The notes beneath the pieces are model-generated. The model worked only from the letters and a program-made list of their open reading frames with translations, did not search any database and was not told the origin of the DNA. The translations under genes were made by a program, and so were the position numbers. Positions 55,938-64,000 of a DNA stretch of 64,000 bases are shown piece after piece. Origin of the DNA: Bryum argenteum (taxonomy: Eukaryota; Streptophyta; Bryopsida; Bryales; Bryaceae); assembly GCA_037043015.1 (NCBI GenBank), contig CM073321.1, positions 4,593,001 to 4,657,000 on the forward strand. Direction: 5' to 3'. Numbering within the stretch: the first letter of the stretch is position 1; each line of letters begins with the position of its first letter.

Positions 55938-58624
55938 CTTCGCAATACCATACGAGTTGTATGGGCCCCTTTGGGTTGGGTAACCCTTGGGAACAATTGT
56001 TGTAGAGGTACATCGGAGTCATCTCCGTTAAGAGTTGAATTCCTTGATCGAATGGTTGAAACTCTAGGTGACCCCACTTCCATGCAACCTGAATTGGATA
56101 CATCGTCAGGTTCCACTTTAATTTGGTCCATTTGAACTCCTGTCGTGGTAACCGTGCCCTTCACACTCTCAAGTTTATCGTCGTTGTTAGAGTGTGGGCT
56201 GCCTTTAAGTGGACCAATGTTCTCTTCATCCATCCGGTTTACCAAGTCTTGTTTCGCTAGGCAGGTACTCTCTTGGAGTTGTAAATTTGCCAGTCCTTCT
56301 CCTTCTGTGTCACTGGCAAATACCGCAAACTGGCGAGGCAGTTCTAGAACATCCTGGTCGTCATCGAACTCAAACGGGTCCTTGACATGAATAGTCATGT
56401 TTCCTTCGTTGTCGTTCCAATTCTCTAGGTCGTCGTGTTCGCTACCGTCATTGACATAATTGTTGTCATCCGCCTTCGGGTTATCCATGAATACACCATC
56501 ATCCCATTCATTGTCGGGTACATAGTCTTCTTCGTCAGAGTCCTCTTCTTCTAAATAATTTTCGTACCATGTTCTCGGCGATTTGGTACGTTTCTGGCGC
56601 TCGAGTTTGGCGTTCGCATAGATGTACACAAGGTCCTCTGCTTTGGAAGTTGACAACCGATTCCTCACTTTGTTGTGCACAAAAGAGTACATGCTCCAAT
56701 TCCTCTCACATGATGAAGCTGAACATGTCAATGCCAAAATCCTCTTCGCAATTTTTGGCAAGGCATTCCCCCCGACTTGATGCCACCATTGATGTGGTAA
56801 CAAGTCACAAAGAGTCTGGATCGGGGGCCTCGAATTGGTGTTAAATGGACCCGTCCTCTCCTCATATTGTATGAGTTCCCGCACCACTTCCTCATAGACC
56901 ACTCCCATTGGGGCGCTAAGCTTCCTTATGACCCGATTGAAAGCTCTTTTTGCTTCTCCATTGTTTTGAATTGCTCCCATATTTGTCAAATAAGGGTTCA
57001 ACAAAGCTGCTGCATAGTGGAGGTCTGTGAGCATCATCTCCCATCGTTTTTGAAATGCATCCTCGTATTTTGTAGCAATGTTGGGGGATAGTTCGAATGG
57101 AGGTTCACGCAAAGAGAACACGTGTTCCTTAAGGTCCGACATGATCACATACGCCCTGGGCATGGCTGGTACTTCCGCGTCAAACTCCCGAAGAGCTAGG
57201 AGTACTGGTTCAACTACTTTCACAAACTTCGTACAATTCTCCCAGAACTCATCGCTCCTAATGCTATTCCGCACATTCCTTGCCTTTGTCTGTAACTGGT
57301 GGCTGTTTTGCCTGTTGAACAATGTTTGGACAAACACATGCCACTCCGCATCGATCACCATGTTGTTCAGAGGTTGTTGTAGCTTTAACAACCGCTCTAT
57401 CATCAGATAGTTTGTTGCAAATCGAGTCTGAGGTGGTACCTTGAGCTGCAGCTTCGGCGAGTACTTCCTGAATAGAGCAAGGGGGACGTGCGACCCCTTA
57501 ATAAATGTGCACACTCTCTTGGCTTGCTCCACCAAATGCTTAACCCACGCCTCTTTCCCCCAATCTTCCAGAAGGAGGTCTGGAATATGTGCCGCACAAC
57601 CTTGTCCATACAAGTGAGGATAGTCTATCTGCAACTTCTTCACAGCACCTAACATGGAGCTTGCATTGTCGGTGCATATCTGCACGATGTTTTGTGGTCC
57701 AACCTCCTCTATGTACTTCGCCATTTCATTTGCCACATAAGCGATGTCCTTTTTCTTCCCTGTAGTATCCACTGATCCCAAAAACACCTCTCCCACTGGG
57801 CAAACAAGCATCATGTTAATGAGTGGTCTGCTTGTGACATCGGACCACCCATCTGAGCATATTGTTCCTCCGTACTTCTCGATAGAAAGTTTTGTTCGAT
57901 CCTCTACCGACCTTTGCACAACCGCCTTCTTCGCCTCGAGCATCGTAGTCCTAATAGCATGATACGAGGGTGGTTGATATCCACCAATACCGGCCTTTGC
58001 TGTCTCTTGAACGACACTTATGAATGCTCGATGTCGTACGACATTGAATGCAATGTTTGCCTCATAGAAAAATGAAGCCCACTTTGCATCCAAATTTTGC
58101 CTAATGGCAAGATCAAAACTATCCTCCATACTCCTTTGCCCATGTCGCCGTCCACTAGAGAGTGTAGAGATCCTTTGTCCATTGCTGCCATGACTCCCCT
58201 TGTTAGAGGATGGCACCTGATTAGACCTTAGGTTAGGGGATGGTACTTGTACAGAGTTGATGCGAGGGGTATCTATGTTCTCCGTAGTTTCCCTTGCCGC
58301 ATATGGTATGCCGGCATCCACTCGTGAGTCTGGAACAACATCCGCATAAGAAATGTTGTTCTTTGGAACTATCCCTCCGCAGTCACGGAATAGCTCGAGA
58401 ACTCCACGGGGCAACCTCGTACACCGGGGTAATGGGGAACTGTGAGGATATCCGAAATGAGCTAATGCTCGTTGCCTTACAAAGACTGTGCTTTTCCCAC
58501 AAAATAAGCACACGCGAGTATTTGGCTTGTCGTTCCGTTCCGTGGATACTCGTAGCCACTCGTCCCATTTGCGAGTGTCTCTTCTATTATCTGGTACCCC
58601 GTTGGATTGGGAAGAATGCTCCAT
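55922..58624 (-). CDS. hAT-superfamily transposase (BED finger, DUF659, hAT dimerisation)
   Basis: One uninterrupted frame; start taken at MEHSSQSNG because a TTTCATTGCAG acceptor lies just before it, though the frame is open to 58678. Numbering from the longer frame, a BED-type zinc finger has CLFC (about 57-60), H about 74 and C about 86. A DUF659/catalytic part includes FYEANIAFNVV, GTICSDGWSDVTSRPL (Asp about 276), GEVFLGSVDTTG and QICTDNASSM (Asp about 337). The hAT dimerisation segment is WWHQVGGNALPKIAKRILAL, SASSCERNW and VRNRLSTSKAEDLVYIYAN. An acidic tail follows. hAT transposases cut and paste DNA and leave 8-bp target duplications. This is the only intact large transposase in the window. 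GC-rich D-type repeats lie on both sides. Confidence 0.85.
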   Translation of the reverse strand: MEHSSQSNGVPDNRRDTRKWDEWLRVSTERNDKPNTRVCLFCGKSTVFVRQRALAHFGYPHSSPLPRCTRLPRGVLELFRDCGGIVPKNNISYADVVPDSRVDAGIPYAARETTENIDTPRINSVQVPSPNLRSNQVPSSNKGSHGSNGQRISTLSSGRRHGQRSMEDSFDLAIRQNLDAKWASFFYEANIAFNVVRHRAFISVVQETAKAGIGGYQPPSYHAIRTTMLEAKKAVVQRSVEDRTKLSIEKYGGTICSDGWSDVTSRPLINMMLVCPVGEVFLGSVDTTGKKKDIAYVANEMAKYIEEVGPQNIVQICTDNASSMLGAVKKLQIDYPHLYGQGCAAHIPDLLLEDWGKEAWVKHLVEQAKRVCTFIKGSHVPLALFRKYSPKLQLKVPPQTRFATNYLMIERLLKLQQPLNNMVIDAEWHVFVQTLFNRQNSHQLQTKARNVRNSIRSDEFWENCTKFVKVVEPVLLALREFDAEVPAMPRAYVIMSDLKEHVFSLREPPFELSPNIATKYEDAFQKRWEMMLTDLHYAAALLNPYLTNMGAIQNNGEAKRAFNRVIRKLSAPMGVVYEEVVRELIQYEERTGPFNTNSRPPIQTLCDLLPHQWWHQVGGNALPKIAKRILALTCSASSCERNWSMYSFVHNKVRNRLSTSKAEDLVYIYANAKLERQKRTKSPRTWYENYLEEEDSDEEDYVPDNEWDDGVFMDNPKADDNNYVNDGSEHDDLENWNDNEGNMTIHVKDPFEFDDDQDVLELPRQFAVFASDTEGEGLANLQLQESTCLAKQDLVNRMDEENIGPLKGSPHSNNDDKLESVKGTVTTTGVQMDQIKVEPDDVSNSGCMEVGSPRVSTIRSRNSTLNGDDSDVPLQQLFPRVTQPKGAHTTRMVLRRWRSR

Positions 58625-58804
58625 GTTCTGGAACCGCACCTCCGCCGCTGCAATGAAACCGGTGACGACAACACGCACTATAAGGGCTTAAGTTACTCTT
58701 TGCACATATAGACCGAGCAGGGGGCTTCTCATGGGGAGACCCAAGACAACGGGCCAAGCGCAAAGGAAAGTGACTTCGAGCCCGTGAACGACTCCTTATA
58801 TACT

Positions 58805-58975
58805 CCACAGCCAGATCGGCGGTCGCCACAGCCAGATCGGCGGTCGCCCTAACAACAACGCTGTCGCGCCATGTGAACCGGCGGTCGCCCTGGCCTTGAC
58901 TTCATCGCGCTAGCTCGACCGCCGGTCGCCCTAGCCCTGACCCAGTTGGACCGCCGGTCGCCATAGAGATGACAG
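58805..58975. repeat. D-type repeats upstream of the hAT gene
   Basis: Five to six direct copies of (A/C)(T/C)CGGCGGTCGCC(C/A) with irregular linkers. They are half-sites of the palindromes at 54956-55089, without the opposing arm. Confidence 0.85.
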
Positions 58976-59485
58976 ATTGTTCGGACGAAGAGCACTTTAC
59001 TCTCCAAGTCAATATCCATGGTCCACGCAGTACAGCTATTATTAACTAGAATCCCGGAGACCATGTGGCTCAAAAATGTTTGATTCGCAATAATGCTTTT
59101 CTTTTGAAAAGAAAAAAAATTAATAATAATAAAGGGAACATGCGAAGGCAAGAGAGAGAACAATAAGGACTCATATTAGAAACTAGAGTTTTAACTTCTC
59201 TTGCTCCAAATCCAAAAAATAAAGGGATGAATATTGCTCAATCCACGTTTCCTAAATAATTAAGAATGATAAAAATTGCCATGTATCAATGACGGTACCT
59301 CGGACATTGAAGGTTTTTCCTTAATGCTTATACCACATGCAATAGTGAGATTTCATTCACCAAGAATATTTAAATTGAAGAAAATCAAAAACTTCATATT
59401 CAAATTCAACGTTTTTGCATACAAAATGGCAATTGCACTTAGTGTTTGGTATTGAGTACACTACTTTTCTACAATTGCTAAAAAA
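58976..59485. other. Non-coding stretch
   Basis: Between the hAT gene's upstream repeats and the 3' end of the next ORF. AT-rich; no gene is supported. Confidence 0.5.
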
Positions 59486-59491
59486 ACGTGA

Positions 59492-60232
59492 TTAACTAAC
59501 TACCAGCCATTCTTCGCTTGGGCCCCCTTCATTGTAAAGTTGGCTTGGCCCCCCTTCTGTACAAACTTGGCTTGGCCCCCCTTCATCAAAATGTGCTCGA
59601 CCTTCCTCCATCGTTTGGTTCGGCTCCCCTTCATCCACTTCTTGCCTTTCGGTCCCTTCTTCTTCCAAATCTGACCAAACTATGTCCTCATTAGGGATTC
59701 CTCCTTTGTAACCCCTAGGTGTTGTAAGCCCTTCTCGTGGGTTGGCCGCTGGATAAGGAGCTCGCGGAATATGGGGTTCTGTTGGCTTAATTGTTTGAGG
59801 GGATTTTTTAAACGTCCTCCAATCCACGTCCCTCTGCAAAATTACCTCCGCGTACACCATTTGTGCTATGTTGTACGAAACCTCGTTGCTCACCACATGC
59901 ACACCGGCGTAGAGGAACTTCCACACTTCAATGCATCGTTGCACAAATTCATCGTGATGGCAATAGTACAAATTTGCGCAATTCAGGCGGCGATGAAACT
60001 CGTGACGATAGTGTGGAAACAAATGGCCGATGTGGCACCAAGCAATGTACCACTTGCAAGTCTTAAGGGTCCATGGTTCCTCTACTTGCGCCCACCCCGG
60101 AAAAGCATGTTGCCTGGGATCTATGAGAATCTTGTGAAATCTCCTTTGCTTCTTTCCTTTCATCTTGCGGTCCTTGTCTCTCGCTATCTTCCGCTCCTGG
60201 CTAGGCGTCATGGTCACCCAAATGCTAACCAA
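59492..60232 (-). CDS. Hypothetical protein with repeated EGGPSQ tail
   Basis: An intact frame of 246 codons. The N-terminus is basic (MTPSQERKIARDKDRKMKGK from the second Met). The middle is rich in Trp, Tyr, Cys and His (WTLKTCKWYIAWCHIGHLFP, NCANLYYCHHDEF) and could bind metal. The C-terminus is a tandem repeat of about 11 residues (EGGPSQVCT, EGGPSQLYN, EGGPSEEW). I do not recognise the family. It lies between two D-type repeat blocks, on the same strand as the hAT transposase, so it may be an accessory gene of the same element. The intact frame and lack of host-like introns support an element gene. Confidence 0.55.
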   Translation of the reverse strand: MVSIWVTMTPSQERKIARDKDRKMKGKKQRRFHKILIDPRQHAFPGWAQVEEPWTLKTCKWYIAWCHIGHLFPHYRHEFHRRLNCANLYYCHHDEFVQRCIEVWKFLYAGVHVVSNEVSYNIAQMVYAEVILQRDVDWRTFKKSPQTIKPTEPHIPRAPYPAANPREGLTTPRGYKGGIPNEDIVWSDLEEEGTERQEVDEGEPNQTMEEGRAHFDEGGPSQVCTEGGPSQLYNEGGPSEEWLVVS

Positions 60233-60495
60233 GGAAGAAAATTTTTAAACTAACTCAAAACAAAGTTATATCTATTCCGTGGACTAACACAGAATTTAGA
60301 AAACTCGAAAATCGGGCAGCATGTATGTGTAAAATGCACACGTGTGGCACGTGTGTGCCAATCACCGCACGCTCTAGCGCTCGAACAAGCAGGCGGCAAC
60401 CAGAGGTCGACACCAGACAATGCGCAAGGCCCGACACGTGGAGGTGAAAAATGGCGACTGGCGGTGTCCGCGCGCGTATATGTAACCCTGTTTCT

Positions 60496-60790
60496 AGGGC
60501 GACCGCCGATCCAGCTGAAGGGCGAGCGTCGGTCGCCAGGGCGACCGCCGATTCACCCGAGGGGCGAACGTCGGTCGCTGGGGCGAGCGCCGATCCACCT
60601 GGTGGGCGACCATCTGTCAGAGGGCGCGACCTCCAAATGGGAGGGCGCGACGTATGCGTGGGGGCGCGACCTCTAGATCGCGCGACCGCCGATGCAGCGG
60701 ACGGGCGAACGTCGGTCGCTGGGGCGACCGCCGATCCAGCTGGTGGGCGAACGTAGGTCACTGGGCGACCGCCGGTCCAGCTCATGGGCA
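60496..60790. repeat. D-type minisatellite upstream of the 246-codon ORF
   Basis: About six diverged units of 40-55 bases: GGGCGACCGCCGATCCAGCT, then a short linker, then GGGCGAACGTCGGTCGCT. Each unit contains partly self-complementary words (GCGACCG/CGGTCGC). The Arg/Gly/Ala-rich frames across it on both strands are repeat translations. Confidence 0.9.
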
Positions 60791-60799
60791 AGGACTAAC

Positions 60800-62455
60800 C
60801 TTCCTCCCAGCGTGTTTGTCAGAATTATCAAAGTAGTAACGAATTTATATAATGACTTTTGGTGGCAAGTATTTGGAACCATCAAAACTAGAAACAAAAA
60901 TAAAAAAATAAAAAAATACATATATATTTATATGGGGCAATAATGTGATTTTAATACTTGGACTTCCTAATAATGACCCTATGAAAATGATCGAATCATA
61001 AAAAACACCTTAGGGAAATCGCATCCATATGTCATAATTTAGGTGCACCCACCACAACTTCGAATGATAAGGGAAAAGAGAATGAAAGCATACAGGAGGT
61101 GATACAAACACTTGAATTAGGTAATAAGGGCCTCATAAATGTAATGGAAGAATTCTTAAAACCATGGGAGAATGCGAACTAAGTGGTTGAGTTTATATGG
61201 GGATATTTAAATTGCGGGGTTTGAAGCCCGGGGGCATATGTAAATATATAAGCAAAAAGGGAGTGGGAGGGGTGTTGATAACTTTCCTAGGTGATTCATA
61301 TTGTGTAAAAAATATGGTATAAATCTTAGGGGCACAGGAGGAATGAAAGTATTTTTCCCGAATTTCCAAAAATTAAATAGTCATGTGAAAGTAGGCGGTG
61401 TGCGCACATGCATACGAAAACAAAGTGGGGAATGTAGTTTGAACATTTGGACTACACTAAATAAGTACATTAGTGTTAGATTTTTATAAGATTTGAAAAT
61501 GCTACAAGTTTTTACTTTTGGGATAAAAATTTTACCAAGAGTATCGATTCCAATACTATGTAAGGATCCCCATCTTCATCATTGTAGAGGGTACAAATAT
61601 TGACTAATAGTAAAAACTTATAGCCTATTTATGTGTATTAGTGTATCTAACACTAATTTACCTATTTAGTGTAGGTAATATGGATCATATAAAAATAATG
61701 GAACCATCAAAAATATTATAGGACAACCTGTACTATTTTTCCCAAATTAATATAGAATTTTCGAACTAAGTAGAGCTTTAAATAATAGATAAAAAATAGT
61801 TAAATGGAGAGAAAAAATATTTAAAAAAGAATTGGACTATGTAATAACTACCTTATGAACATGATGGAGCTATAAAAAAAAATCGTTGGAGTAAAGGATC
61901 TATAGGGTGGATTTTGGTTGCAAGCACTTAGAAACACCAAAAATTCAAAAAATAAGAAAAAATAGATAAAGGGGGTAAGAGGACAATTTTAACCCTTAGA
62001 CTACCTAATGATGACCCTATGGAAATGATGGTGTTATTTAGAAAATCGTGGGGATATGTCATCTATAGGTCATCATTTACTTGTAAGTCATTTGAATGAG
62101 TAGAGTATTGAATGATATACGGAAAATAGATTTGTGGAAAGAGATAACGATTTCAAAACTTGTGTTGACTAAAAAAGACCTTATAAAAATTATGGAAGAA
62201 CAAAATTTCCCGTAAAAGAAACGTATCTACATGTTATGATTTACTTTGACTTTGTAGGATGCTAAGTAATAGAGGAAGTTATACTAAAGGGGGGAGGAGG
62301 TGGTTTTATTATTTTCTCTAACCGTATTAAATATATTAAATCATGAAAGAAGCCACATGGAACTTGGATTTACATGGAAGGAAATACTTGGTGTTAATTT
62401 CATTCAACCTTGGCATGGTATAGGTCTATAGGATACTTGGTGTTAACTTCATTCA
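60800..62455. other. AT-rich intergenic stretch
   Basis: No supported gene; short imperfect repeats such as AATAATGACCCTATG(A/G)AAATGATGG/CG (about 60970 and 62008) suggest a diverged direct duplication. Confidence 0.45.
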
Positions 62456-62465
62456 AAACCTCCAA

Positions 62466-62745
62466 ATCGCGCGACCGCCAATACAGCGGATGGACGAACG
62501 TCGGTCGCTAGGGCGACCGCCGATCCAGCTGATGGGCGAACGACGCTGATAGGGCGACCGGCGGTCTACGTGATGGGCAAGCACCAAGGAGAAAGTGTCC
62601 GCGAGCCTCCGCGCACCCTCCTGCTGGGGCGACCGCCGATCTAGGCGATGGGCGAAGGTCGGTCGCTAGGGCGACCGCCGATCCAGCTCATGAGCGAACG
62701 ACGCTGACAGGGCGACCGACGGTCTACGTGATGGGCGCGTATATC
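62466..62745. repeat. D-type minisatellite, third block
   Basis: Units like those at 60496-60790 (GGGCGACCGCCGATCCAGCT, TGGGCGAACGACGCTGA, GGGCGACCG(G/A)CGGTCTACG). A poly-C run of about 13 follows at 62752. It lies upstream of the coiled-coil ORF's 3' end on the same strand as the other D genes. Confidence 0.9.
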
Positions 62746-62769
62746 TGCTTCCCCCCCCCCCCCTTTTGC

Positions 62770-63450
62770 TACAAATCTTTTTCTGCATATTTGAAATCAT
62801 GTACGAATCATTGCCTTTCGAGGTTTTGGGGGGTTTGTAAAAATATTCATTGACTCTAAATACTTGCAACTAAATCCCACCATATATTTATACGTAACTT
62901 CAACAACTTAGTTACGATTCCAAATTTTTACAAATTATTTATCATTACTTCATCGTGGATTAATACTAATCAAAGCTTTCCAAAATTCAATATCATTATA
63001 TATACATATGGAATGGTATACACGACATAATTTTCTAAAAGACCACTGTCCAAAGTATCCACCAACCTACCAACTTAAATAATTACCAACCTACATACCA
63101 TTCTAAGAACCTTTTTTTTAGATATTTCCAAATCATGCATTTCAAATAAAAAATAAAAAAATAAAAAGAATAAACAAGATGATTAAAATAACACCGTGCG
63201 CATATATACAAATAATAAACATAACATCGTTCAACGGGTATCTTACTAGTAAAAACATATCATATAATCAAAAAGATACATTGTATAACATCCAGCCTAG
63301 CACTTATCTCCCAACTTTCAGTTCACAAATAAAATAAAGTAAATGGATATAACCAACACACCAACGTCTTTCTAAAACTTGATTCCGCTTACTCTAATCT
63401 TCTTCCATTGTACTTTTGATTTTTTTTAGATGGTACCAGCTCCGACATTT
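62770..63450. other. AT-rich stretch
   Basis: Holds ACCAACCTACCAAC-type sequence at about 63060-63100 that may be a reverse copy of the 32.1/32.9-kb repeat. No gene. Confidence 0.4.
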
Positions 63451-63460
63451 CTCCTTTGTC

Positions 63461-63997
63461 TTATTTGCAATACATAGATCTTCGATCCTTGCATTTAAGA
63501 ACCTCTCCTCTTCTCATGAGCACAAGTAGCTTTTTGACCAACTCCACAGTTGTTTCATTGCGCTGTGAACTTTGACCCTCTTCTGCAATATCCACGGTTC
63601 CATCTATTCTATTGAGGACTAACTTTTCCTTGTTCCCCTTCAATCTTATTGATGCTAGGATCACCCTTTCGATCTCAGCTCTCAAGGCATCGCATGCCGA
63701 AATGAGTTTCTTTAGCTCCTTCTCAAAATGACCTTGGTCCTTGGCTCCTTCAACCATAAAATCCTTCTCGCGACCCCAATCATTGACCACAAACCATTCG
63801 TCGATGTGCTTGTATCTCCTTCGCACATCCTCGAAATGTTTCATCTGCTTTTTGAGCTCTTTCTCATAATCGACCTGATCCGATGCAACCAGAGCTGGGA
63901 GAACATTCGTCGCCTCCTCTTGGATCTTCATTTTTGCATCCTTGATTACCTCTATGTCATGTTGGAGTTCAACACACTTTGCCCGTTCGTATGACAA
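63461..63997 (-). CDS. Coiled-coil hypothetical protein, cut by window edge
   Basis: An open frame to the window end. Long Glu/Lys/Arg-rich helices with heptad character (KELKKQMKHFEDVRRRYKHI, KELKKLISACDALRAEIERV) are followed by a basic end (KLLVLMRRGEVLKCKDRRS). No domain recognised. Same strand as the hAT transposase and the 246-codon ORF, and downstream of no palindrome within the window except the D-type block at 62466-62745 on its 3' side. It may be a third gene of the hAT-type element or an ordinary gene; the missing N-terminus would decide. Confidence 0.5.
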   Translation of the reverse strand: MSYERAKCVELQHDIEVIKDAKMKIQEEATNVLPALVASDQVDYEKELKKQMKHFEDVRRRYKHIDEWFVVNDWGREKDFMVEGAKDQGHFEKELKKLISACDALRAEIERVILASIRLKGNKEKLVLNRIDGTVDIAEEGQSSQRNETTVELVKKLLVLMRRGEVLKCKDRRSMYCK

Positions 63998-64000
63998 AGC

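Noticed and set aside
1..64000. tRNA, rRNA or small nuclear RNA genes
   Set aside because: I saw no convincing cloverleaf or conserved RNA block by eye; a covariance-model scan would be needed to exclude them.

Overview
The window looks like repeat-rich nuclear DNA of a land plant. The evidence is CCCTAAA (Arabidopsis-type telomeric) repeats, GT-AG introns, plant-type hAT, DUF7869-like and LTR elements, an unprocessed MCM5 gene fragment and long AT-rich intergenic stretches. A non-seed plant (bryophyte, lycophyte or fern) is a guess from the style of the elements. There is almost no ordinary host gene content.

The main content appears to be the remains of one multi-gene mobile system that I do not recognise from described element classes. 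Its parts are: (1) a gene coding for a ParB/Srx-like domain (GQH box) followed by what looks like a permuted beta-class DNA methyltransferase and an acidic or coiled-coil tail (copy A exons between 7007 and 16407, copy B 25036-29045, both minus strand); (2) directly downstream, an FCP1/NIF-type HAD phosphatase-like gene (4605-6860 and 22975-24861, plus a lone copy at about 1270-3020); (3) a DUF7869-type, DDE-transposase-like gene with an HTH segment (copy B 37546-41901 plus, copy C 50244-53059 minus); and (4) clusters of short odd-length palindromes (10-13 nt half-site, one central base, reverse complement). Each locus has its own arm sequence: TTTAGCTCGA in A, TTCAACTCGA in B, TTATCCCCGG in C. 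In A and B the palindromes sit at the same four places (phosphatase-like gene 5' side, last and middle introns of the methyltransferase-like gene, and the region upstream of it), although the arms differ. B-type palindromes also lie upstream of DUF7869 copy B. This is what co-evolving binding sites of an element-encoded DNA-binding protein would look like. All these protein genes are broken here, often by stop codons that a C-to-T or G-to-A change would explain.

Layout: 0-3 kb hypothetical exons and phosphatase-like copy 1; 3-4.1 kb simple repeats and a minisatellite; 4.6-17.25 kb unit A, its last intron swollen by an AT-rich block, a GAAGTATT array and an MCM5 pseudogene; 17.3-22 kb mostly non-coding, with a CATG-rich hairpin; 22.4-41.9 kb unit B, whose DUF7869 gene is split by a 2.84-kb solo-LTR-like insertion with a 5-bp target duplication; 42.5-45.2 kb decayed transposon fragments; 45.2-49.4 kb a diverged tandem repeat of about 1.83 kb; 50.2-53.8 kb DUF7869 copy C with its palindromes; 54.8-64 kb an intact hAT transposase region with GC-rich palindromes and minisatellites around it and two accessory ORFs.
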